Part shown: piece after piece, positions 28,022 through 37,611 of the stretch
Layout: the number at the start of each line of letters is the position of its first letter
How positions within the stretch are numbered: the first letter of the stretch is position 1
Assembly: GCA_016937695.1 (NCBI GenBank)
Contig: JAFGWC010000008.1
Coordinates: forward strand, 1-64,000
Direction of reading: 5' to 3'
Length of the DNA stretch: 64,000 nucleotides
Source of the DNA: Bacteroidales bacterium
GTDB lineage: Bacteria; Bacteroidota; Bacteroidia; Bacteroidales; NBLH01
The notes under the pieces: model-generated
What the model was told of the DNA's origin: nothing
The model's input: only the letters and a program-made list of their open reading frames with translations
The model's database searches: none
Translations under genes and position numbers: made by a program

Positions 28022-28546
28022 ATGAAAAAAGTAAATTTAATTTCGCTGATTTCTGTTTCTTTACTAATGCTTTTCTTTAATATTTCATTGGTTTCACAAA
28101 CTTTAGATTCTTACGGAACTCTTGAAAGGCCAAAAGATATTGGCAACTCTGATTTTGACGGTTTCAAAAACAACTCTTTTGATACATATTTTAATACATG
28201 TAAAATTGAGGCTAATTTAAAAGAAATAGAAGGCAATGTTGAAAAATATAATGCAGATAAAGAAAATATTGATGCAAATGCGCTAAAGTCTGATCTTAAA
28301 TCTCTTACAGATATAAATACATCGATAAACGGGTTAAGAGAAGATCTAAAAACATTAAAAGACAAATCCGAAAATATGGCAAGTAAAGCCAAAACACTAA
28401 CACCAAAAACAAAATCGTTAAAAGCAGTTCAAAATACTAAAAAATCGACAGAAGCTATTAATCAAGCTAAAAGTAAAATGCCTGTAATAGCTCAAACTAA
28501 TGCAGAACTAATAAAATCTGTAAAAGGATTGTTGGGCGAAAATTAA
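28022..28546 (+). CDS. Secreted helical protein of unknown function
   Basis: Not recognised. 174 residues: Sec signal peptide 1-26 (ends LVSQ), then Lys/Asn/Ser-rich helical sequence with coiled-coil periodicity (SLREDLKTLKDKSENM-like) and a Lys-rich stretch TLTPKTKSLKAVQNTKKST. No enzyme motif. Own promoter match upstream and a strong terminator downstream, so it is a single-gene unit. Likely periplasmic. Confidence 0.7.
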   Translation: MKKVNLISLISVSLLMLFFNISLVSQTLDSYGTLERPKDIGNSDFDGFKNNSFDTYFNTCKIEANLKEIEGNVEKYNADKENIDANALKSDLKSLTDINTSINGLREDLKTLKDKSENMASKAKTLTPKTKSLKAVQNTKKSTEAINQAKSKMPVIAQTNAELIKSVKGLLGEN

Positions 28547-28554
28547 TAAAAAGT

Positions 28555-28597
28555 AAAAAGACCTTTATGTTAAAAACGTATAAAGGTCTTTTTTTAT
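28555..28597. terminator. Bidirectional terminator
   Basis: AAGACCTTTAT pairs with ATAAAGGTCTT; A5 on the left and T7 on the right, so it can stop the helical-protein gene and the convergent hydrolase gene ending at 28608. Confidence 0.9.
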
Positions 28598-28607
28598 ATG
28601 TTTTTGT

Positions 28608-29717
28608 TTAAAATTGCTGTTTTTTAAATAAACTACTGAAAAACTCCCAATATTTTACGTGAAAATCAAAACTTTCGTGTTTTTCAAGTATCTCATATTC
28701 AGTCATTAAAGTTTCTTCTGAAGGTTTCATTTTTACTTTTTTAGATTCTGAATCGTAAAGAGTATAAAATTCTGGATGAAATTGAACTCCAAATACATTT
28801 TTGAATTTTTTGTGAGATATTGCTTCAATAATTTTTCCATCTATTGATGTTGCAGCAACTTTGAATCTATTACTCAAGTTTTTTATTGCCTGATGATGAC
28901 TGCTGCAAACAGTTGGTTGATAATCTGCTTTTAGTTTTAATCTATCAGTAAATAGTTGATTATTAATTAGTTTTATTTTATGAAAGCTATGATTATCTAT
29001 GCTTGAATCCTTATTGATATTTACCCAATAATTTCTGTGTCTGTTATTTTCATCAATATTTAAAACATCTTCAGCATATTTTAAATTATACACTTCAGAA
29101 GGAATATCCTGATATAAATCGCCACCAGTAGCAACGTTCATTGTTTGCAGTCCAAGACAAATGCCAGAAACTACATAATTTGGATTTTCATCTAAAAAAG
29201 CTTTATGATTTTGGTTTTGCGAACCACCTAAAAGATGAAAAAGAAATGAAAGCTCGAAATAATGCCTGTTTGGAGTAACAATGTTTGTTAAAAGATTGGT
29301 TTTTTGATTGTAAGTAGCTGGTGGTAAATCCCAACCGCCAAGAAAGATTATGCCATCGCTATTTTTAAATATTTCGTAAAAACTTTTTGTACATGAATTT
29401 TCTTTGTACAAATTATTTTGGTTTAAATCGCCTTCAATTTTAAATAACTTGATGTTTTTTATCTCATTATCAGTAATATACTGTTCTGCTTCTTCAAAAC
29501 TAACTTCGCTTTTAGAATAAAAAACTGCTTGATATTGAATCCTGTTAATATCGATATATCTATTATCGCTTAAAAATGTTAATGATTTTAGGTAAAAAAC
29601 TCCCGGATTAACAAGAGCTATTCTCGTAGTATCTAAGTTTGCTATTTTTATATTTGCAAAAGAAAAATTAAACGAAAATGTTAATAAAATTGATAATAAA
29701 ATTAATGTTTTTTTCAT
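28608..29717 (-). CDS. Secreted class-I glutamine amidotransferase-like hydrolase (peptidase C26)
   Basis: 369 residues with a Sec signal peptide (1-21, ends FSFA). The fold resembles gamma-glutamyl hydrolases (PuuD type): Cys187 nucleophile in VSGICLGLQTMN, GGWDLPP in place of the usual GG-D-x-x-P substrate loop near 127, and the His315/Glu317 pair in FGVQFHPEF. The triad is intact. PuuD relatives are cytoplasmic; export suggests cleavage of gamma-glutamyl peptides in the periplasm, possibly wall-derived. That role is inference. It is not in an obvious operon. Confidence 0.82.
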   Translation of the reverse strand: MKKTLILLSILLTFSFNFSFANIKIANLDTTRIALVNPGVFYLKSLTFLSDNRYIDINRIQYQAVFYSKSEVSFEEAEQYITDNEIKNIKLFKIEGDLNQNNLYKENSCTKSFYEIFKNSDGIIFLGGWDLPPATYNQKTNLLTNIVTPNRHYFELSFLFHLLGGSQNQNHKAFLDENPNYVVSGICLGLQTMNVATGGDLYQDIPSEVYNLKYAEDVLNIDENNRHRNYWVNINKDSSIDNHSFHKIKLINNQLFTDRLKLKADYQPTVCSSHHQAIKNLSNRFKVAATSIDGKIIEAISHKKFKNVFGVQFHPEFYTLYDSESKKVKMKPSEETLMTEYEILEKHESFDFHVKYWEFFSSLFKKQQF

Positions 29718-29807
29718 GTTGATATTTTAATTGTTTGTTTATGTAATTGTTTTGTTATTAGATGTTTATAAAGTTTGTTTCGTAAAAATTAAATTATTTT
29801 ACGATGA

Positions 29808-30827
29808 TTAAAAAACGAAATTAAATGAAAAATTAGCTAAAAAACCTCTTTGAGTTTTATTTGTTTCAAAAGGAAGAAAATATCCTATTTTGCTATCGAA
29901 AAGCAAGTTTTTTGTTTTTAAAATCTCTAAACCAAAAAATGGATTTACAAACCACGATGAATTTACTAATTTAATTTTATTAGAGGTAACATAAACTCCA
30001 GCATTAAAGCTAATATAAAGATTGAAAAACTTGTTTTCGCCGCGTCCGAGATGTTTCGAGTAAAAATCCTGACCTAAACCAAAAATATACATGTCGTTTA
30101 TTGTGAGGCTGTCTGTTGTGTTTGCTCTGTAAAGTCCTAATAATCCGTAAGATTTTCCTCTTGTGAACATATATTTCAAAATATATCCGTTCATTTTATC
30201 AGGACTAATATTTAAAGTAGAATTTTCGGAAATAAGATAAGAATATTCAATTCCGGGCATATTTACCCAAGAAATATCGTTTGAGTATGTAGTATTTGTT
30301 TCTTCAATAAATTTTAAATTAACATTAAAATTTTTGTGTTTTTTCTTTAAATGCAAAATTTCATAATTTAAATTGCCTATTTCTTTTTCAAGTTTAATTA
30401 TTTTTTCTGAGTAATCGTAATATTTTGAATTTGAGGCATCTATGTTTTCTGAAAGTTTTATATATCTTCCTTTTTCATTAATCAACGAATTTTGTTCCAA
30501 TTTTAAATCATTCATCTTTTCAATATAATTTGTTGTAGTTTCCTGATGATTATCAAGATATCCCCATTTTGGAATTAATGATTTTAAATCTAAATAATCT
30601 TGTTCGCTGATATTGATATTTATTTCAATTGTTGATTTTGTTTTGTAATATATTGAAGGAATAATTTTTTTTGATGATATGAAATTATCAATACTTTTTT
30701 GTGCATCAGAAATACTCGAAACTCTTATATCTGCAGAATAAGAAATGGTTGATAATGAGTCTGTTTGAGATTTTATTTGTAAGTTAAAAATAACTAACAA
30801 GATAATTAAAAGTTGTAGTTTTTTCAT
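29808..30827 (-). CDS. DUF4349-like protein fused to an outer-membrane beta-barrel-like domain
   Basis: 339 residues. Signal peptide 1-20. About 25-195 resemble DUF4349: SYSADIRVSSISDAQKSIDN, a beta-alpha-beta part, a long coiled coil (LKLEQNSLINEKGRYIKLSE) and a closing strand. About 200-339 are alternating beta-strands with aromatic ends (YILKYMFTRGKSYGLLGLYR, FFNLYISFNAGVYV) and a terminal Phe (FSFNFVF), the signature of outer-membrane barrels. A soluble DUF4349 domain joined to a small barrel is unusual. Function unknown. Confidence 0.65.
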   Translation of the reverse strand: MKKLQLLIILLVIFNLQIKSQTDSLSTISYSADIRVSSISDAQKSIDNFISSKKIIPSIYYKTKSTIEININISEQDYLDLKSLIPKWGYLDNHQETTTNYIEKMNDLKLEQNSLINEKGRYIKLSENIDASNSKYYDYSEKIIKLEKEIGNLNYEILHLKKKHKNFNVNLKFIEETNTTYSNDISWVNMPGIEYSYLISENSTLNISPDKMNGYILKYMFTRGKSYGLLGLYRANTTDSLTINDMYIFGLGQDFYSKHLGRGENKFFNLYISFNAGVYVTSNKIKLVNSSWFVNPFFGLEILKTKNLLFDSKIGYFLPFETNKTQRGFLANFSFNFVF

Positions 30828-30858
30828 TTTTCAGTATGTTTTTATTAAACACATAACT

Positions 30859-30883
30859 TTTCCATTGTTTTAAACGATGGAAG
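30859..30883. promoter_or_regulatory. Palindrome in a divergent promoter region
   Basis: TTCCATTGTTT and AAACGATGGAA form a near-perfect palindrome (one mismatch) between two divergently transcribed genes; a possible operator, unproven. Confidence 0.3.
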
Positions 30884-30952
30884 GATTAAAAGTCTATATT
30901 TTAAAATTATTTTATGTTAGTGAAATTAAGAATAATTTTAAATTTATTTATT

Positions 30953-30960
30953 TATATTTG
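30953..30960 (+). promoter_or_regulatory. Putative -7 element (TATATTTG)
   Basis: Exact TAnnTTTG match 38 bases before the start at 30999. Confidence 0.4.
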
Positions 30961-30998
30961 AATAAATAATTTAATTCTCTAATTTTCAATCAAATACT

Positions 30999-31619
30999 AT
31001 GGAATATTTAAATGAAATAATAACCGGATTAAGTATTTTGGCAGCAATTTTAGCATGGATTGCAAAACTTAGATGGAGCAAAGAATTTGCAATGGCTAAA
31101 GATGAAATTATTAAAGCAAAGGAAGCACAAATTGCAATGTTAAAACAACAAATTGAGAATTTAAAAGAATTAAATCCAAGTAAGTTGAAAGAATATTTTG
31201 ATATTGTAAAAGAACAGCTTAATAAGTATAATGAGCTGTTAAAGAAACAATTAGAAGAGGCGAAAAATGAAATAAAGCAAAAAGAAAAAGATCTTGAAAC
31301 ATTAAGAACCGAAGAAGATAATAATAAGGATAAAATTGAAATATTATCAGAAGAAAAAGAAAATTTAGAGAAAAATGTTAATCAATTAGAATCTAATATT
31401 CAAGGATTTCCTGTATATATAGACGAGAATAATTTTAAAAATGCTATTATTAATCGTTTTGATAAAGAAAGTTTTGATAAGATTTCTAAAATGTCTAATA
31501 AATTAGACATAAATCTTGAAAACTATAAAACAGGAACTGAATTGAAAAAATTAAGTGAAGAAATTAAAGCAAACTTTGATCATATTAATAATTTAAATAC
31601 AGAATTACCTGGAATATAG
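30999..31619 (+). CDS. Membrane-anchored coiled-coil protein
   Basis: Not recognised. 206 residues: one N-terminal membrane helix (about 6-24, IITGLSILAAILAWIAKLRW), then a long coiled coil to about 135 (Lys/Glu-rich with regular Leu/Ile), and a short folded tail (GFPVYIDENNFKNAII). Topology suggests N-terminal anchoring with a cytoplasmic coil. No enzyme or known-family motif. Monocistronic by position. Confidence 0.65.
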   Translation: MEYLNEIITGLSILAAILAWIAKLRWSKEFAMAKDEIIKAKEAQIAMLKQQIENLKELNPSKLKEYFDIVKEQLNKYNELLKKQLEEAKNEIKQKEKDLETLRTEEDNNKDKIEILSEEKENLEKNVNQLESNIQGFPVYIDENNFKNAIINRFDKESFDKISKMSNKLDINLENYKTGTELKKLSEEIKANFDHINNLNTELPGI

Positions 31620-31638
31620 TTGCTTATAAGAATTGTTT

Positions 31639-31854
31639 AATTGCTCAATTGTTAATAATTGGAATTTGATTTTAAATTTAATTGAATTTATTTCATCATT
31701 ATTCCTATTTGTATGAGATAATTGCTAAATTGCTAAGCTGATTTTAAACAATCTAACAATTGAGCAATTTAACAGTTTAAAGTTTTTTAATGCGAAAAGG
31801 CTTAGTTAATTTATCTTTTTCTTATATCAAATTCAATTTAACAATTGAGCAATT
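31639..31854. repeat. Three copies of a 16-base repeat in an intergenic gap
   Basis: AATTGCTCAATTGTTA at 31639-31654 occurs in reverse complement (TAACAATTGAGCAATT) at 31754-31769 and 31839-31854. Pairing of the first with either later copy gives alternative hairpins. The gap (238 bases between the coiled-coil gene and the permease gene) contains no gene. Confidence 0.6.
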
Positions 31855-31857
31855 ATA

Positions 31858-32889
31858 TTAAAAATATCCAAAAGTATCAACTAAATACATCAGTAAAACT
31901 GATATTGAAAAAGAAACGGCAGGAGAAATTATCCACATTGCAAAAAATTTATTAACCGCAGTTTTTTTGAAAATGTTTTTAAATCCTAATTTAGCAACTC
32001 CAATTCCTATAATTGCACCAACATTTAGTTGAACCATAGAAGTAGGAATTCCTTTTGTTAAAGCAGCAAGTAAAAGCAAACTTCCTGATACAAAAGCGAT
32101 TATAACAGCTTCGAATCTGCCGAATAAAACAATTTCTTTTCCGGTATTTTTAACAATTTTATGTCCGAAAATTGAACTTCCTATACCAAAACTCGGAGCT
32201 ATTATTAAAGTTGCCATTATCATAATTAGCACAAAGTTTGAATCTTTATCAATTCCAAGTTCGTTAATTGTCATTGATGCAATTGGTCCGGCTGCATTTG
32301 CAACATTATTTGAACCAATAGAAAATGCAACATAAAGCGACATAAATATAATTATTCCTTTAAGCAAAAAATTATCGTTTACTTTTTTTGAAATTGTAAA
32401 TCCTGTTTTTCGAATTGGCTTGTATATATATTTTCCGATAATAAAACTAAGTAAAAAAGAAATAATCGGTAAAATAAACCAAGTAGGAATAATTTCATAA
32501 AATAGCATGTGCGAATTTAATTTGCCTAAATAAATTGCTGCTCCAACAACCGATAAAACCGTTGCCTGACTAGTTGATTGCGGAATTCCAACAATATTAG
32601 CAATAAGCATTGCCACAAAAACAGAAAACAGAATTATGGAAACAACGGTAAAGTTCATTAAATCAGGACTTAATAAACCTTTTCCCATTGTTGATGCAGT
32701 GCCTTTTCCGGCAATAATTGCACCCAAAAAAACCATAATTCCAAACAATCCCGGAATTAGACTTTTTCTTATAACATTTGAACCATAAGCTACCGAAAAT
32801 GCAGGAGCAGTTCCGCTTCCGCCCATTGTCATTGCCAATAACATAGCGATTATGAATGGAATTAATAAATGACTGAATAGTGGAGACAT
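31858..32889 (-). CDS. PiT-family anion permease with altered N-terminal signature
   Basis: Polytopic inner-membrane transporter, 343 residues, about ten helices. The C-terminal PiT repeat is recognisable (AFSIGSNNVANAAGPIASM near 190-208; GIPTSMVQLNVGAIIGIGVAK). In the N-terminal repeat, where phosphate transporters have the NGANDxANS signature with a conserved Asp, this protein has MGGSGTAPAFS, so the Asp is missing. PiT homologues include phosphate and sulfate (CysP) permeases; substrate is therefore uncertain. It lies 11 bases after hutH and may share its transcript. Confidence 0.75.
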   Translation of the reverse strand: MSPLFSHLLIPFIIAMLLAMTMGGSGTAPAFSVAYGSNVIRKSLIPGLFGIMVFLGAIIAGKGTASTMGKGLLSPDLMNFTVVSIILFSVFVAMLIANIVGIPQSTSQATVLSVVGAAIYLGKLNSHMLFYEIIPTWFILPIISFLLSFIIGKYIYKPIRKTGFTISKKVNDNFLLKGIIIFMSLYVAFSIGSNNVANAAGPIASMTINELGIDKDSNFVLIMIMATLIIAPSFGIGSSIFGHKIVKNTGKEIVLFGRFEAVIIAFVSGSLLLLAALTKGIPTSMVQLNVGAIIGIGVAKLGFKNIFKKTAVNKFFAMWIISPAVSFSISVLLMYLVDTFGYF

Positions 32890-32900
32890 ATAATTATTAT

Positions 32901-34391
32901 TTAAATTTCAACTTTTTGTAAAAAAAGAACTGCTTTTTTAATGGCTTTGTACATAATTTGGTCGTTTTCCATAAAACTTACATTTTTTCTAAATTCAGAT
33001 ATGAAATTTTGCAGATATTCTGATGTTTTTAGTGGCTTTCTAAATTCTATAGCTTGTGCTGCATTTAATAACTCTATTGCTAAAATTCTTTCAAGATTAT
33101 CAACTACTTTAATTAGTTTTGTTGCGCCATTTCCGCCCATGCTAACATGGTCTTCCTGCTCGTTTGACGATGGAATTGAATCTACCGATGTTGGTGTACA
33201 TAATTGTTTGTTCTGACTAACAATTGAAGCAGCAGCATATTGCGGAATCATAAAGCCGGAATTTAATCCCGGTTTAGAAACTAAAAATTCAGGTAAATTT
33301 CTGTTTCCTGAAATAAGTCTGTAAACTCTTCTTTCTGAGATACTTCCAAGTTCGGCAACAGCAATACTTAAAAAATCAAAAGCTAAGGCAAGTGGCTGTC
33401 CGTGAAAATTTCCGCCCGAAATTATTAAATCTTCATCAGGAAAAACTGTTGGATTGTCGGTTACGGAATTTATTTCTGTTTGAAGTACAGAAGCTACATA
33501 ATTTATTGTGTCTTTTGAAGCTCCATGCACTTGAGGAATGCATCGGAAAGAATACGGATCTTGAACATGCTCTTTTTTGCGGCTTATAATTTGGCTTCCG
33601 TTAAGCATATTTCTAAAATTTTCAGCTGTTTCAATTTGTCCTTTGTGTGCTCTTATTTGATGAATTTGATCGAAAAAAGGCTCAATTCTTCCATCATAAG
33701 CTTCAAGCGAAATGGCAGCAATAATATCGGCAAGTTTTGATAATTTAAATGTTTTAAGCAATGCATAAACGCCATGAGAACTCATAAATTGAGTGCCGTT
33801 TAAGAGTGCCAATCCTTCTTTTGATTGTAATATGATTGGTTTCCAATTAAATTTGATTAAAATTTCCTTGGCATCCATTTTTTCGCCTTTGTATCTTACT
33901 TCGCCTAATCCCAGCAATGGCAAAAATAAATGAGCTAAAGGCGCTAAATCGCCAGATGCACCAAGCGAACCAAGTTGATAAACAATAGGAATAATGTCAT
34001 TATTGTAAAAGTCTAAAATTCTTTCAACAGTTTCGAGTTGAACGCCGGAATATCCGAAAGATAAGGCATGAGCTTTGAAAAGAAGCATTAGTTTTATTAT
34101 TTCGGAATTAACTTCTTCGCCTGTTCCACTTGCGTGAGACATTACAAGATTTGTTTGTAATTGAGAAAGTTCGTCTTTTGAGATTGAAATGTTATGTAAA
34201 GCGCCAAATCCAGTTGTTATACCGTAAATTGGGTCTTTTATGTTTTCTATTTTTTTGTCAAGATAATTTCTGCATTTTAAAATATCTTGTTTTGCTTGTT
34301 CCGATAATTTTACTTCAAGTTTTTGATTAACAATGTTTTGTAATGTTGTGAAATTTAAATTTTCGTTGGAGATATAATGTGTTTTTGACAT
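32901..34391 (-). CDS. hutH: Histidine ammonia-lyase
   Basis: Cytoplasmic enzyme converting L-histidine to urocanate plus ammonia, 496 residues, normal length. The self-processing MIO triad Ala145-Ser146-Gly147 lies in GSLGASGDLAPLAH. Tyr56 (YGITTGFG) and the Ser-His pair in VMSHASG (85-86) fit histidine rather than phenylalanine selectivity. QNKQLCTPTSVDS and the NEQEDHVSMGGNGA region are also present. No other hut gene is adjacent; only the PiT-like permease follows. A TAATTTTG element lies upstream. Confidence 0.92.
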   Translation of the reverse strand: MSKTHYISNENLNFTTLQNIVNQKLEVKLSEQAKQDILKCRNYLDKKIENIKDPIYGITTGFGALHNISISKDELSQLQTNLVMSHASGTGEEVNSEIIKLMLLFKAHALSFGYSGVQLETVERILDFYNNDIIPIVYQLGSLGASGDLAPLAHLFLPLLGLGEVRYKGEKMDAKEILIKFNWKPIILQSKEGLALLNGTQFMSSHGVYALLKTFKLSKLADIIAAISLEAYDGRIEPFFDQIHQIRAHKGQIETAENFRNMLNGSQIISRKKEHVQDPYSFRCIPQVHGASKDTINYVASVLQTEINSVTDNPTVFPDEDLIISGGNFHGQPLALAFDFLSIAVAELGSISERRVYRLISGNRNLPEFLVSKPGLNSGFMIPQYAAASIVSQNKQLCTPTSVDSIPSSNEQEDHVSMGGNGATKLIKVVDNLERILAIELLNAAQAIEFRKPLKTSEYLQNFISEFRKNVSFMENDQIMYKAIKKAVLFLQKVEI

Positions 34392-34433
34392 AAATTTGAT
34401 TTTTAGAATAATAATAGAATTTTAATTTTTGCT

Positions 34434-34441
34434 CAAAATTA
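34434..34441 (-). promoter_or_regulatory. Putative hutH promoter -7 element (TAATTTTG)
   Basis: Exact TAnnTTTG match on the minus strand, 42 bases before the hutH start. Confidence 0.4.
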
Positions 34442-34511
34442 AACTAATTATGCTAAAAATAAATATGATTTTAAACAGAAAATATGAAGATAAAATTTAT
34501 GTTATTAATAA

Positions 34512-37422
34512 TTATTTTAAGTGTTTGTTAATCATGTTAATAAGTGCTTTTTCGCTAATTGGTTTAGAAATAAAATCATCACAACCGGATTTTAGAGCTT
34601 TATTTTTTTCGTCAGAAGTGGAATATGCATTTTGAGCAATTATAGGAATTTCGGGATAAAGATTTCTTATTTCTTTAGCAGCTTTATATCCGTTAAGAAC
34701 AGGCATTTTAATATCCATTAAAATTAGATTAATATTTGGACTTTTTTTGCAAAAATCAATCGCTTCAATGCCATTTTTTGCATGAATGAAATTTATTTTA
34801 TGCTCAAATTCTTCAAGTAAAGTTTCTATGTAAATGTAGTTAACTTCTTCATCTTCAGCTATTAGTATAGTGTATTCCTTTTTTTTATTTAAACTTTTTT
34901 CTGTAGAGATAGTTTCTGTGTTTGCATCGTATGCCGGTTGGTAAGGAATTGTGATAAAAAAAGTAGAACCTTTACTTTTTTCTGAAATTAGTGTGATTTT
35001 ACCACCAATTAGTTCAGCATTTTCTTTAGCAATGGAAAGTCCCAATCCAAGTCCACCAACTTTTTGTGATATCTCTTTTTCTTCTTGAGAAAAATGTTCA
35101 AAAATTATTTCTTGATTATTTATATTTATTCCAATTCCTGTGTCTTTAACATAAATTTCAATTGAATTTTCAATTTTTTTATAGCCTATTTCTATAAATC
35201 CTGAATTTGTAAATTTCAATGAATTTTCAATAATATTACTTAAAATTTTAAAAAGTTTAGATTCATCAATGTAAATTATGCTTTGATTATCAGAAAGTCC
35301 TTTTTTTAGAAATAATCGAATATTTTTCTCTTTAGCCTTTATATCAAAAATCGAAAATAAATTCAAAAGTATGTCATTAAGATTTACTTTAGTTTTAACT
35401 ATTTTTACTTGTTTTGTTTCAAGTTTCGAAATTTCCAAAATATCGTCAATAACTCTTAAAAGCTGAAGTCCGCTATTGTTTATAATATTAATGTAGTTTT
35501 TTTTCTTTTCATCATTTAAAGATGCTTTGTTTAAAAGATTTGAAAAACCAATAATCCCATTAAGCGGAGTTCGTATTTCGTGAGACATATTATTTAAAAA
35601 TTCTGTTTTTAAACGATTACTTTCTTCGGCTTTTTCTTTTGCTAAAGCTAATTCTTTGTTTGTTTCTTGGATTTCTTTATAATTTTCAGATAATTCTTCG
35701 TTTTGAGCAGTAAACTCTTCGTTTAAAGCAGCATATTCTTCGTTTTGTGTTTTTAAATCGTCTTCTGCTTTTCTTCTTTTGCTAACGTCTCTAAAAGCTG
35801 TAACTCTTATTTCTTCATTATTTTTTTCGTCAAAAATATTTCGGGCTTCATTTTCAACTGTAAAAATCGATCCGTCTTTTTTTATTCCGTCAACTTCGTA
35901 TGGCAAAGCGTAGTTTTTTGTTATGTTTTGTGCTACTTTTTTATGGTATTTTTCTGCTATTAAAAGATTTGTTAAATCTTTATCAAACAGTTCTTTAGAT
36001 TATATCCAAACATTTTTGCTAATGATTGGTTAAAATCAATTGCAATTCCTTTTTTATGAATTAAAATTCCTTCGAAAGTGAGATTTGATAATTTTTTAAA
36101 TTTTTCTTCGCTTATTTCTAAGTTTTTAATTGATTTTACATAATCATCAGCATATTGTATCAGCTTTTTTCGCATTTCAATAAGTGCGTTTCCGAGCAAA
36201 TCGTTTTTGTTTGGTGTTTCGTATTTTGCTTCTAAATTGCCATTTCCTATTTCAACAGCAAAATTTATGTTTTTTATTAATTTATTATTTAATCTGTTTA
36301 GCGAGTTTTGCATATTGCAAATTTCATCATTAGAGTCTGTTTTGATTGAGTATGTAATTTCACCTTCGGCAAGTTTTTGTAATTTTAAATCTGTAAGTTC
36401 TATTTTGCTGATAATCAATCTGTTATGTAGAAGGCTTAATAGAAAAACAATTGCTGAAATCAAAATCAGAAAAACAAAAATTTCGGTGTAAATAATTTCT
36501 TTTAATTTCTTTTTTGATTCCGAAAGGTCAATTTGTAAAATTCCAATTCCTTCTTGTTTGCCTAAAATGTTTTTTATTGAAATTATTGTATAAGTGAAAT
36601 TTTCAATATTAAAAATATCCAAATCATTATATTTAGATTCTTTTAATAAAATATTTTCTAGTTTGAATTTTTGGTTTTTTTCAACCAAAATATAATTGTT
36701 AAATGTTTTTTCGCCAATTTTGATATTTGTAGCACTATCTTCTAAAAAATTTGTTGCAATTTTTAATAAATCTTTATTCATAAAAATTGCAAATTCTTCT
36801 TTTGTAAACAGATTGATTTCTTTTACAAGATGATTTATGTTAAAAAAAGCTTCTATAGAACCATAATATTTACCTTGATTTGAAAATATTGGTGCAACTC
36901 CTCTTATTACAAATCCGGCTCTTCCTTTTTCTATGCCTTTTTCAGCTTTTTTATTTTCAGAAACTCGTAAAACAGAGTTTCTGAAATCGGAAATGTCGTC
37001 GCCTCTAACTTTCGACCAGCATCTGCAAAATGAAATTGCCGGCGGTAGATGAAAATGTATTCTTGGTTCGTATCCGGTTTCCTGATATATGGTTTTGTTT
37101 ATATCAATAAATATATTTTCTATCTTTTTTGAAGCTTTTTGTAAATCGTGAGTTGTGTAATATTCTTCGTAGGCATTTTGCACTATTTCCATTTTAGAGC
37201 CAGTTAAAGCTATATAAAGCGCATATTTGCTGATTTTTTCGATAGTTTGATTTACATTATTTATTTTTGATTCTATAAGCTTATTTGTATTATATTCTTC
37301 TGTTTTTTATGAGAATAAACAGTAATAATAATTGTGCATATAAAAAGTAAAATCATTAATGATAATAAAGGAATAAAGATTTTATATTTGATTTCAGCTT
37401 TTTTGAATTGTATTAATCTCAT
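34512..37422 (-). pseudogene. Hybrid sensor histidine kinase broken by two frameshifts
   Basis: One gene in three frames. It starts at the ATG at 37422 with a membrane helix (KIFIPLLSLMILLFICTIII) and changes frame near 37303-37308 (T6 on the plus strand). A periplasmic Cache-like sensor, second membrane helix, HAMP-like region and the start of a PAS domain (MFGYNLK) follow. A second shift comes near 35994-35996, then the rest of PAS, coiled coil, HisKA (NMSHEIRTPLNG), HATPase (GGLGLGLSIA) and receiver (LILMDIKMP). Adding one base at each site restores exactly 971 codons. Either two assembly deletions or a recent pseudogene; all catalytic residues remain. Confidence 0.85.
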
Positions 37423-37599
37423 AATTTTTGAAGTGTTATTTTTTTTTTGAGATATGTAAAGATACAAAAAAATGAGTTTGGATTTTTAATTAATGAAATT
37501 ATTCTTTATTCAATAAAAATTATTCTTTTGTCTTTTTTCTGTATAAAAAACGATCTTTAAATAATTTTAATACAAAATACAGATTTATATCATTTTAAT

Positions 37600-37607
37600 T
37601 AATTTTG
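37600..37607 (+). promoter_or_regulatory. Putative miaA promoter -7 element (TAATTTTG), near-leaderless
   Basis: Exact TAnnTTTG match ending four bases before the miaA ATG, so a transcript from it would have almost no 5' leader. Confidence 0.35.
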
Positions 37608-37611
37608 TATA

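Noticed and set aside
32901-34391. Phenylalanine or tyrosine ammonia-lyase
   Set aside because: The Ser-His pair at 85-86 and overall length fit histidine ammonia-lyase better.
34512-35906. Separate soluble PAS-less hybrid kinase
   Set aside because: Its apparent start is a TTG inside a PAS domain whose first half lies in the neighbouring frame; adding one base joins them.
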